Assembly (NCBI RefSeq): GCF_934772795.1
Contig: NZ_CAKVMR010000061.1
Span: 1 to 12,993 of the forward strand
Source: an uncultured Holdemanella sp.
GTDB lineage: Bacteria; Bacillota_I; Bacilli_A; Erysipelotrichales; Erysipelotrichaceae
DNA length: 12,993 nucleotides
Reading direction: 5' to 3'
In this document: positions 5,927-12,223 of the stretch, one piece after another
Layout: every line of letters begins with the position of its first letter
How positions within the stretch are numbered: the first letter of the stretch is position 1
Translations under genes and position numbers: made by a program
The notes under the pieces: generated by a model
What the model saw: the letters and a program-made list of their open reading frames with translations, nothing else
The model's database searches: none
Told to the model about the DNA's origin: nothing

Positions 5927-6756
5927 AGAAGTTAATGAAAAAGAAACTACAAAAACAAATCGATTCCATGATGGAAATGACAATGGAAGCAATCACAAAC
6001 AACAAGAAATTAGCACCTGCATTAAATGAATTATTTAAATATGCACCGCAAGACGAAAAACATCAATTCGTCTTACTATATGAAATTGCCAATGAATATC
6101 TACATGAATTATTAGATGTTGATTCTGAATTCCAAGATTGCTCTTTTGAAGAAGGTATAAAGAGTTGTATTGAAGAAAAAACAGATTACTTAAAAGAAAG
6201 ATTTCAAATTTGTACCATGCAATTTCAATTGGAAGATATCACAAGAACGATCACATTCCCTAAAAGACTTACTCTAGCGGACATGGCATACTTTGTGATG
6301 TCAAGTTTAGACATTGTATGCAGCTATGATTTTATAATTCACTGTGAAGGCATTGATTATTCTTCTGAAGAAATGCAGATTTGTACCATTGCCGATTTAT
6401 GTTTAGAAAAGAATGATATATTCTTACTATCCTTCTTTGATTCAGAAACCGATGAGTTTTATCCTGTGACAGGAGAACTCATCAAGGAAGAAATCAATAA
6501 AAAAGAAATTGATTTGGAACGCATTCAAATAATTGAATCCCAAAATGATGGGCCTTGGGTAGATGAAAATGAACATCGCACTTTAGAAGAACAAAATGAC
6601 CAATTAGTTTCAGGATTCTTCTTTAATAAGATGTTCTATGAAAGGCCTGACCTATTTGAAGAATTAGAAAATGGTAAAGACATCGAAGAATTACTTTTCC
6701 AAATGATTGATGAAGAATTAAATGATGATGTTTTTGATACAGACTTATTAAACTAA
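5923..6756 (+). CDS. Acidic hypothetical protein, partner of the upstream DUF gene
   Basis: A 277-residue protein I do not recognise securely. The N-terminus (1-30) is basic and Met-rich, residues 31-90 look alpha-helical, and a central section (about 97-225) has a beta-rich pattern with LTLADMAYFVMSSLD (116-130). That section is faintly reminiscent of pRiA4b ORF-3-like domains, which start with a similar TLADL helix. The C-terminal 40 residues are strongly acidic. There is no membrane segment or signal peptide. The GTG start at 5923 overlaps the previous stop (GTGA). An ATG at 5935 is also possible, with GGAG 11 bases upstream. Coupling to the DUF7309/DUF6930-like gene suggests a joint function or complex, which is inference. 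A strong terminator follows immediately. Confidence 0.7.
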   Translation: MKKLMKKKLQKQIDSMMEMTMEAITNNKKLAPALNELFKYAPQDEKHQFVLLYEIANEYLHELLDVDSEFQDCSFEEGIKSCIEEKTDYLKERFQICTMQFQLEDITRTITFPKRLTLADMAYFVMSSLDIVCSYDFIIHCEGIDYSSEEMQICTIADLCLEKNDIFLLSFFDSETDEFYPVTGELIKEEINKKEIDLERIQIIESQNDGPWVDENEHRTLEEQNDQLVSGFFFNKMFYERPDLFEELENGKDIEELLFQMIDEELNDDVFDTDLLN

Positions 6757-6781
6757 AAAGGATCGAAACCGATCCTTTTCC
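6756..6781. terminator. Bidirectional terminator between convergent genes
   Basis: AAAAGGATCG (6756-6765) pairs perfectly with CGATCCTTTT (6770-6779) around the 4-nt loop AAAC. T-tracts on both strands let it serve the DUF pair on the plus strand and amt on the minus strand. Confidence 0.88.
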
Positions 6782-6782
6782 T

Positions 6783-6826
6783 TTGGCTTGTAACGAATAA
6801 GAGAAAAGAGCAATTTTACAAGCCAA
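6783..6826. repeat. 11-bp inverted repeat next to the shared terminator
   Basis: TTGGCTTGTAA (6783-6793) is perfectly repeated in inverse at 6816-6826, with a 22-base intervening loop rich in purines on the plus strand. It lies between the amt stop and the shared terminator and would form a stem-loop in the amt 3' untranslated region. No U-tract follows it on either strand, so it is not itself a standard terminator. Confidence 0.6.
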
Positions 6827-6836
6827 GATTTATATA

Positions 6837-8522
6837 TTATTCTTCATATTTTAATGCATCTTTACCACGAGCTCCTGTTGAGATACGAACAACATCCGCA
6901 ACATCGTAGACAAAGATTTTTCCATCCCCAATATTTCCAGTATACAATGCCTTTTTAGCTGCCTTAACAACATCAGCTACAGGCACTTCACTAACAACAA
7001 CTTCAACCTTTAATTTAGGAAGCAATTCCATATTTACTTTAGCACCACGATAGTAGCTTGTTTGTCCCTTTTGTACACCACAACCAGATACTTTAGTAAC
7101 AGTCATACCTCCAATACCAATTTCATTCAATGCAGCCTTGATCTTATCAAATTTCTCAGCCTTAGTGATAATAACAACCTTAGAAATAGAACCATCACTA
7201 TGAATGACTTTTGTAGGTACGGCATCATCCACTTCTACACTTGGAGTGTAGCTAGAATCTTGAATTGTTTCTAAATAATCACCGGGAACATCGGCTTCTA
7301 AGGCAAAACCAGCATATGCACTTTCCAATCCATGTTCCATTTTATCAAGACCCACAATTTCTTCATGTGCACTAACACGTAATCCAACCGTCTTTTTAAT
7401 AATGTAGAAAGTAATAAACATAGTTACGGCAGTCCATGCACCAATTGCCAATAAGCCTAATAATTGAACTCCTAAAAAGTGGAATCCACCACCATAGAAT
7501 AATCCTTGTGCTTCTGGCATTGTATCTGTTCCACAAGCAAATAATCCAACACAAATCGTTCCTAACACACCATTACCAAAGTGTACAGCTACAGCTCCTA
7601 CCGGATCATCTACTTTTAATTTGTAATCCAACAACCATACAATGAAACAAACCATACATCCAGATAAGATACCAATTACGAATGATCCAAATACGTTTAC
7701 GGCATCACATCCTGCAGTAATCGCAACTAAACCAGCCAATGAACCATTTAAACACATCGCAACATCTGGTTTTCCATATTTGATCCAAGTAATCAACATA
7801 ACTGTACATGTCGCAACGGCAGGAGCTACAGTAGTCGTCGCAAAGATAGTAGCTAACTGAATACCATTTGTTGCAGCAGCACCGTTAAATCCATACCAGC
7901 CAAACCATAAGATGAAACATCCAAGTGCACCAATTGTTAAGCTGTGACCTGGAATTCCTCGTGGAGATCCATCTTTATCAAACTTACCAATTCTTGGACC
8001 TAACATCCATGCACCAATTAAAGCAGTTAAACCACCAACATAGTGAATAGCAGCACTTCCGGCAAAATCATGGAAGCCTAGGCTACTTAGCCAACCGCCG
8101 CCCCATACCCAGTGTGCTTCAATTGGATATACGATCAAGCTAATCACAAAACTATAAATACAATAAGAAATGAATTTTGTTCTTTCTGCCATAGCCCCAG
8201 AAACAATAGTAGCAGCTGTAGCACAGAATACTAAGTTGAATGTAAAACTTGACCAGTTTGTTCCGGCAAAATCTGTCAATGGACTTTCTCCCCATCCAAC
8301 AAGTCCCGCAAAATCTTGTCCCATCAATAGGCTATAGCCTATAATCAAGAATGCAACAGTTCCTAAACAGAAATCCATTAAGTTTTTCATAATGATATTA
8401 CCGGCATTCTTGGCTCTTGTAAATCCGGCTTCTACCATCGCAAATCCAGCCTGCATAAAGAATACAAATGCAGCTCCGATTAGGTACCATATTCCAAATA
8501 CCTCTGTTAAAATCTTCTCCAT
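6837..8522 (-). CDS. amt: Ammonium transporter with fused C-terminal P-II domain
   Basis: A 561-residue fusion of an Amt/Mep/Rh ammonium channel (about 1-405) to a P-II signalling domain (about 446-555) through a variable linker. The channel has about eleven membrane segments, the pore twin histidines H160 (DFAGSAAIH) and H314 (AVAVHFGNG), and the cytosolic tail LRVSAHEEIVGLDKMEHG (381-398). The P-II part shows GIGGMTV (469-475), the T-loop base VQKGQ with Q484, and a B-loop TGNIGDGK (528-535). The position matching E. coli GlnB Tyr51 is Val496, so uridylylation there is impossible. Arg103 is Ser548 and Lys85 is Asn530; Arg101 is kept as R546. The built-in P-II domain presumably gates the pore in response to nucleotide or 2-oxoglutarate. 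Strong AAGGAGGG ribosome site. A leader hairpin lies just upstream. Confidence 0.95.
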   Translation of the reverse strand: MEKILTEVFGIWYLIGAAFVFFMQAGFAMVEAGFTRAKNAGNIIMKNLMDFCLGTVAFLIIGYSLLMGQDFAGLVGWGESPLTDFAGTNWSSFTFNLVFCATAATIVSGAMAERTKFISYCIYSFVISLIVYPIEAHWVWGGGWLSSLGFHDFAGSAAIHYVGGLTALIGAWMLGPRIGKFDKDGSPRGIPGHSLTIGALGCFILWFGWYGFNGAAATNGIQLATIFATTTVAPAVATCTVMLITWIKYGKPDVAMCLNGSLAGLVAITAGCDAVNVFGSFVIGILSGCMVCFIVWLLDYKLKVDDPVGAVAVHFGNGVLGTICVGLFACGTDTMPEAQGLFYGGGFHFLGVQLLGLLAIGAWTAVTMFITFYIIKKTVGLRVSAHEEIVGLDKMEHGLESAYAGFALEADVPGDYLETIQDSSYTPSVEVDDAVPTKVIHSDGSISKVVIITKAEKFDKIKAALNEIGIGGMTVTKVSGCGVQKGQTSYYRGAKVNMELLPKLKVEVVVSEVPVADVVKAAKKALYTGNIGDGKIFVYDVADVVRISTGARGKDALKYEE

Positions 8523-8540
8523 AATATTCCCTCCTTACAC

Positions 8541-8592
8541 AAAAGAAAAAGGCACTTACAGCTCATGTATTTCATGAACTATAAGCACCTTT
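8541..8592 (-). terminator. Strong terminator hairpin in the amt leader / after the MATE gene
   Basis: On the minus strand the segment 8592-8573 pairs with 8567-8548 to form a 20-bp stem, with a few G-T pairs and a 5-nt loop AAATA, followed by TTCTTTT. It ends only about 6 bases before the amt ribosome site. It can terminate MATE transcripts. Because the best amt promoter (8610-8638) is upstream of it, it should also block amt unless relieved. Confidence 0.85.
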
Positions 8593-8609
8593 GCTTTATG
8601 TATGTACGT

Positions 8610-8638
8610 ATTTTATTCTGTATGAAACAATTTGTCAA
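8610..8638 (-). promoter_or_regulatory. Predicted amt promoter overlapping the MATE stop codon
   Basis: A perfect -35 TTGACA (8638-8633) and TAAAAT (8615-8610) are separated by exactly 17 bases. The predicted start near 8603 gives a leader of about 80 bases. The -35 contains the TGA stop codon (8637-8635) of the MATE gene. No second promoter is visible between the hairpin at 8541-8592 and amt. Confidence 0.78.
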
Positions 8639-9981
8639 CTATTTTCTGAAACATCTTGAAAATTTCTTTCCATGTAATAATAACTAGGAATCAAAATTAT
8701 AACAGCACCAATCCATGCCAATACTTCTACTGGATATAGTCCCGCTTTGCCAAAATAAATAGGTAGAATCAAAGCTCCAGAAATTCGCATCAATAACTCA
8801 AATAAGCCAGATACCATAGGAATGAAGGCATTGGATAAACCTTGAATCGTAGAGCGATATGCATGCAACATATATAAAATTGGAAGGAAAACCGTTAAAC
8901 ATCTTAAGAAATTCAATCCATATGTCATAGTTTGTTCGGCACCTTCACTTGTTTTTGATATGAAACAAGATAAGAAGAATGGACCAAAAATCCAAAGTAT
9001 AATAGAAATCAAGATGGAAGTAGCCAAGGATAGTAAAACAACTTTTTTTACACCACTCTTGATACGATCATAACGATGTGCTCCATAATTTTGTCCCGTA
9101 TATGTAACCATGGCATAGCCATAAGAAACAGCTGAAATTTCAAGCACTCCATATAGCTTGTTCATAGCAGTAAATCCAGCAAGGAAATAAGTTCCATATC
9201 GATTTACAGCACTCGTTAATACCATACCACCAATTGAAATCAAAACATTTTGTAGTGCCATAGGAATTCCTAATCTAAATTGATTTTTATAGTATGTCAT
9301 ATCTCTACAAATTGATGTAGGCATATATTCTTTCAATTTTAATACATGATACAAACAGAAACATCCAGCTAAAATCTGTGCAATAACTGTCGCAACACCA
9401 GCACCAATGATTCCCCACTCAAGTCCCATCACGAATAATACATCTAAACCGACGTTACAAATACTGGCTATAATCATAGCTTGTAGAGGTGTTTTAGAAT
9501 TGCCAAAAGCACGTAAAATGCTGGCAAGCGCATTATAAAACATAGTCGCAAACAAACCGATATAAATAACATGTGTATACGCTAAAGCTCGATCCATAAT
9601 ATCGGCTGGCGTTTTTAATAAAATTAAAATATTTGATAGAAGCGGATAAATCACAGCCAATAAAACCACTGTTGATAGAATCGCATTCACAACTAAAGTA
9701 GAAATACATTTTTGTACATTACTCTTATCATGCGTACCAAACGCATGGGCTATCGGAATTGAAAAGCCTTGGGCAAGCCCAGTCACAACTGCAATTCCCA
9801 TCCATGTTAGCCAATCCGAACATCCTATGGCTGCTAACGCCTTCACACCAAGATGTCTAGAAACAATGATTGTGTCACAAACTGTATATAGCTGCTGAAA
9901 TATATTTCCAAGCATTAAAGGTAGGGAAAACAAAAAAATCAACTTTAATTCATTTCCCTTCGTCATATCTTTTACTTGCAT
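8635..9981 (-). CDS. MATE-family efflux transporter
   Basis: A 448-residue multidrug and toxic compound extrusion family protein with about twelve membrane segments arranged as two MatE repeats (roughly 12-175 and 235-400). Family features include the N-terminal GNELKLIFLFSLPLMLGN (9-26), QQLYTVCDTIIVSRHLG (29-45) and GLAQGFSIPIAHAFG (69-83). It is expected to export organic cations or metabolites in exchange for sodium ions or protons across the cell membrane; the substrate is unknown. The length is typical. The ATG at 9981 follows GGGAG/GAGAGG in the leader. It is divergent from the nrdI unit, with 132 bases between start codons. It has its own extended -10 promoter and ends at the hairpin before amt. 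No evidence links its function to ammonium transport beyond adjacency. Confidence 0.93.
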   Translation of the reverse strand: MQVKDMTKGNELKLIFLFSLPLMLGNIFQQLYTVCDTIIVSRHLGVKALAAIGCSDWLTWMGIAVVTGLAQGFSIPIAHAFGTHDKSNVQKCISTLVVNAILSTVVLLAVIYPLLSNILILLKTPADIMDRALAYTHVIYIGLFATMFYNALASILRAFGNSKTPLQAMIIASICNVGLDVLFVMGLEWGIIGAGVATVIAQILAGCFCLYHVLKLKEYMPTSICRDMTYYKNQFRLGIPMALQNVLISIGGMVLTSAVNRYGTYFLAGFTAMNKLYGVLEISAVSYGYAMVTYTGQNYGAHRYDRIKSGVKKVVLLSLATSILISIILWIFGPFFLSCFISKTSEGAEQTMTYGLNFLRCLTVFLPILYMLHAYRSTIQGLSNAFIPMVSGLFELLMRISGALILPIYFGKAGLYPVEVLAWIGAVIILIPSYYYMERNFQDVSENS

Positions 9982-10006
9982 AAAACCTCTCCCATTAAAC
10001 AGAACT

Positions 10007-10035
10007 AGTATATCATAAAGAAAAAAATTTCTGAA
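10007..10035 (-). promoter_or_regulatory. Extended -10 promoter of the MATE gene
   Basis: On the minus strand TGATATACT (10015-10007) is an extended -10. A weak -35 (TTCAGA, 10035-10030) lies 17 bases upstream of the hexamer. The predicted start is near 10000, giving a short leader that includes the GGGAGAGG ribosome site. Confidence 0.55.
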
Positions 10036-10043
10036 AAAAGTTA

Positions 10044-10072
10044 TTTACAACTAACTCTTATAGAGTTATACT
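10044..10072 (+). promoter_or_regulatory. Promoter of the nrdI-DUF3793 unit
   Basis: TTTACA (10044-10049) and TATACT (10067-10072), each five of six consensus, are separated by exactly 17 bases. The predicted start is near 10079. The ribosome site TAAGGAGG (10099-10106) is nearly perfect and lies 7 bases before the ATG. Confidence 0.8.
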
Positions 10073-10096
10073 AATGACAGTTAGTTACGTCTAACT
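10051..10096. promoter_or_regulatory. Putative operator with repeated CTAACT half-sites
   Basis: CTAACT occurs at 10051-10056 and 10091-10096, and its inverse AGTTAG at 10079-10084. The last two form an inverted repeat with a 6-base spacer over the predicted start. A further inverted repeat, AACTCT-TAT-AGAGTT (10053-10067), fills the promoter spacer. The arrangement suggests a repressor that blocks RNA polymerase. The half-site somewhat resembles DtxR/IdeR-type metal regulator boxes, but no regulator gene is in the window. Confidence 0.55.
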
Positions 10097-10113
10097 TTTA
10101 AGGAGGTAAAATC

Positions 10114-10464
10114 ATGAAATATGCATTCGCAAGTCGTACTGGTAATGTGGAAGAAATTATCAGTTCATTAGGTATTGATGCATTACGCATCAATGATGGA
10201 TCTGAAAGCATCGATGAACCATACATCTTATTTACTTATACAGATGGATATGGCGATGTTCCTGCTGAAGTCGAAAGCTTCTTGATGGCAAATGGCACAT
10301 TGATTCAAGGTGTTGTCTGCTCCGGAGATACAAATTATGGTGACGCATATTGCCAGGCAGCCGATAAGATCAGTGAAGATTATGGTTGTGAAATTCTATA
10401 TAAAGTAGAAAATTCTGGTACACCTGAAGATATCGAAAACATCAAAGCAGCAATTGGAGCTTAA
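10114..10464 (+). CDS. nrdI: NrdI-like flavodoxin
   Basis: A 116-residue flavodoxin-fold protein of the NrdI family. NrdI supplies an oxidant to the manganese centre of class Ib ribonucleotide reductase NrdF. Visible features are the phosphate-binding ASRTGNVEE (6-14), DEPYILFTYTDGYGDVP (34-50) with the second FMN loop, and GVVCSGDTNYGDAY (66-79), which closely parallels E. coli NrdI. It is slightly shorter than the E. coli protein (136). No nrdE, nrdF or nrdH lies in the window, so it may serve a remote reductase or act as a small electron-transfer flavodoxin. The ribosome site is near perfect. Cotranscribed with the DUF3793 gene 2 bases downstream. Putative operator repeats suggest metal- or stress-linked control, which is inference. 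Confidence 0.85.
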   Translation: MKYAFASRTGNVEEIISSLGIDALRINDGSESIDEPYILFTYTDGYGDVPAEVESFLMANGTLIQGVVCSGDTNYGDAYCQAADKISEDYGCEILYKVENSGTPEDIENIKAAIGA

Positions 10465-10466
10465 TT

Positions 10467-11000
10467 ATGCCGAAACAACGTTTTGAGTCACTATTGGCCA
10501 ATTATTGTGCACCTGCACTGAAGCAATATAAATATGCCAATATGTTCCACCTTCCAAAAGACGACGATAGTATTCGATTTTTTATCAAACAATACAATCA
10601 ACAATTCAATTCAAAAGGGATTTTCTTTATCCTCATAGAACAAGAAACTCAATACACCATTTATGTATACAATTCCAAACTTAAAGACTATATTTCCTCA
10701 AATGCAGTTCAAAATTTTCTAAAATCCTATCAATATCCAAATACTTTTGAACTGTGTATACAAGAACTCAAAAAAAGACTTAACACTAAAAACTTTCCTC
10801 ATGAAATAGGTGTATTTCTTGGATATCCCTTAGATGACGTGATTGGATTTATTGAACACAAACCCTATTACTTAGTCGGAGATTGGAAGGTGTATCAAAA
10901 CGTAAATGAAGCTAAAAAGCAATTTGATTTATTTAAACAAACAAAAGAAAAAATGTTGAATCAAATCCATAATGGATATGAATTATCGGAAATTCTTTAA
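10467..11000 (+). CDS. DUF3793 family protein
   Basis: A 177-residue member of DUF3793, recognised from the family core FPHEIGVFLGYPLDDVIGFI (110-129) followed by YYLVGDWKVYQN (134-145), and from the N-terminal LANYCAPALKQYKYANMF (10-27). The biochemical role is unknown. In other Firmicutes, members often sit beside flavodoxin genes, matching this arrangement. There is no signal peptide or membrane segment, and no obvious catalytic triad. The ATG lies 2 bases after the nrdI stop and uses a GGAG Shine-Dalgarno inside the nrdI 3' end, so the two are translationally linked. Shared control by the CTAACT-type operator is inferred. It ends before a 148-base convergent intergenic region containing hairpins. 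Confidence 0.85.
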   Translation: MPKQRFESLLANYCAPALKQYKYANMFHLPKDDDSIRFFIKQYNQQFNSKGIFFILIEQETQYTIYVYNSKLKDYISSNAVQNFLKSYQYPNTFELCIQELKKRLNTKNFPHEIGVFLGYPLDDVIGFIEHKPYYLVGDWKVYQNVNEAKKQFDLFKQTKEKMLNQIHNGYELSEIL

Positions 11001-11083
11001 CAAATATTTATTTTTTCTTCTTTCATCGACCATATATCGTTTTTCGGTCTATGAATACGTTTAAAAATCATTTAGAATGTATA

Positions 11084-11120
11084 TGGTTGAACAAATCCAT
11101 TTCACATTTTAGTTCAACCA
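11084..11120. repeat. 9-bp inverted repeat between convergent genes
   Basis: TGGTTGAAC (11084-11092) and GTTCAACCA (11112-11120) are perfect inverse copies flanking a 19-base spacer. They adjoin the A/T-tract of the terminator at 11119-11150. In a minus-strand transcript this would be a second stem just past the terminator; in a plus-strand transcript it precedes it. Confidence 0.55.
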
Positions 11121-11150
11121 AAAAAGATATCGCAAGATATCTCTTTTTTT
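11119..11150. terminator. Bidirectional terminator between DUF3793 and M42 peptidase genes
   Basis: AGATATC (11125-11131) pairs with GATATCT (11136-11142) around the tetraloop GCAA, with a T-run after it on the plus strand and a T-run after it on the minus strand. It serves the convergent genes on both sides. Confidence 0.85.
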
Positions 11151-12180
11151 ATTTACTTAGCACATAAGCCAATGTTAAACGTGCACAATCCTCAATCGCT
11201 TGAACACTCGTTCTTTCATAGCCATGCGAATTCATACAACCTACTCCAAATACTGCAGGCATAATGTTGTTTCCTGCACGAATGGCCGCAGTGGCATCTG
11301 AGCCAAAACGATAATAGGTATCTACACAATAGTTGATATTGTTCGCTTTTGCCAAATTGATGATTTTAGTTGTTAATCCCCAATCATAAGGAGAATAGTT
11401 ATCGCTAGCTCCAATGGAAACCTTCTTTTCAGAACCATGATTATCCGACCCAATCAAGCCAATATCCAAAGCTACATATTCACTCACTTCACTAGGAACA
11501 TAAGCTCCACCATGGCCAATTTCTTCATAAATAGGAAACGCAAATAAAGTATCATAAGCAGGTTTTAGATTCTCTTCTTTCAATTGACGCAATACATCAA
11601 TCACGGCTGCAACCATAGCCTTATCATCAATATGTCGAGATTTTATAAAACCAGATTCTGTACGTCTAAAACGTGGTTCTACACTAATCAAATCCCCATG
11701 TTCAATACCAAGATCATATACATCTTTAGCACAACTAAAATCTTCATCCAATAAAATAGCTTCATTAAATTTATCACGCTCACGACTTCTCGCATCATCA
11801 AATACATGTGTAGAGTGCGACTTACAAATTACCATTCCTTCATAAGTTTTTCCACTACGCGTATGAATATACACATTTTCACCTTCCACATTATGAAAGT
11901 TGACTCCACCCAAGTTTTTCACTTCGATCCATCCATTCTCCATCACATGACGAACCTGTAAACCAATTGTATCTAAGTGAGCACCTACACATACTGTCTT
12001 ACTAGAATCTTTTCCTGGTACACGTACGTAGGCTGTTCGTTTATTATCAAACTCAAGTTCATACCCAAACTTTCCTACCATCTCCGCTAATTTTTTATGG
12101 ATTTCAGGATAGAAGCCAACCACACTCGGTGTATTGATCAATTCCTCTAAATTCTTCAACATTTCTTCAGTTTTCACCAT
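11149..12180 (-). CDS. M42-family aminopeptidase
   Basis: A 343-residue cytoplasmic metallopeptidase of family M42 (glutamyl aminopeptidase / endoglucanase-M type), which forms large oligomers and trims peptides from the N-terminus. The binuclear metal site is visible: H68 and D70 (AHLDT), D185 in RHIDDK (182-187), catalytic E219 with ligand E220 (YEEIGHGG), D239 (ALDIG) and H319 (NSHGYERT). Length is typical. The reading frame extends upstream to 12309, but that extension overlaps yaaA and encodes an unrelated hydrophobic stretch. The ATG at 12180 has AAGGAAG 8 bases upstream and matches the family N-terminus, so it is chosen. Divergent from yaaA, with 43 bases between start codons. A -10 (TATAAT) at 12213-12208 is suitably placed. 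Confidence 0.92.
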   Translation of the reverse strand: MVKTEEMLKNLEELINTPSVVGFYPEIHKKLAEMVGKFGYELEFDNKRTAYVRVPGKDSSKTVCVGAHLDTIGLQVRHVMENGWIEVKNLGGVNFHNVEGENVYIHTRSGKTYEGMVICKSHSTHVFDDARSRERDKFNEAILLDEDFSCAKDVYDLGIEHGDLISVEPRFRRTESGFIKSRHIDDKAMVAAVIDVLRQLKEENLKPAYDTLFAFPIYEEIGHGGAYVPSEVSEYVALDIGLIGSDNHGSEKKVSIGASDNYSPYDWGLTTKIINLAKANNINYCVDTYYRFGSDATAAIRAGNNIMPAVFGVGCMNSHGYERTSVQAIEDCARLTLAYVLSK

Positions 12181-12184
12181 AATC

Positions 12185-12212
12185 TTCACTTCCTTTTCTT
12201 GACACATATTAT
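12185..12212 (+). promoter_or_regulatory. Possible yaaA promoter giving a near-leaderless mRNA
   Basis: TTCACT (12185-12190) and TATTAT (12207-12212) are separated by 16 bases. The start would fall near 12219, only about 5 bases before the yaaA ATG. TTGACA at 12199-12204 is a better -35, but its -10 position would fall on the ATG itself. The assignment is tentative. Confidence 0.4.
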
Positions 12213-12213
12213 A
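12208..12213 (-). promoter_or_regulatory. -10 element of the M42 peptidase gene
   Basis: A perfect minus-strand TATAAT lies 27 bases before the ATG. The matching -35 position (12231-12236, TAATTA) is poor. It overlaps the putative plus-strand -10 of yaaA, so the two divergent promoters may compete. Confidence 0.45.
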
Positions 12214-12223
12214 CAATATTAAT

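Noticed and set aside
8541..8592. ANTAR-protein target (paired hexaloop hairpins) in the amt leader
   Set aside because: Only one hairpin is present, with a 5-nt AAATA loop, and there is no room for a preceding partner hairpin.
8593..8640. GlnR/TnrA box upstream of amt
   Set aside because: No TGTNA-N7-TNACA pattern is visible by eye around the promoter.
10041..10113. NrdR box upstream of nrdI
   Set aside because: The repeats here are CTAACT-based and do not resemble the ACA-CNATATATTG-TGT NrdR pattern.
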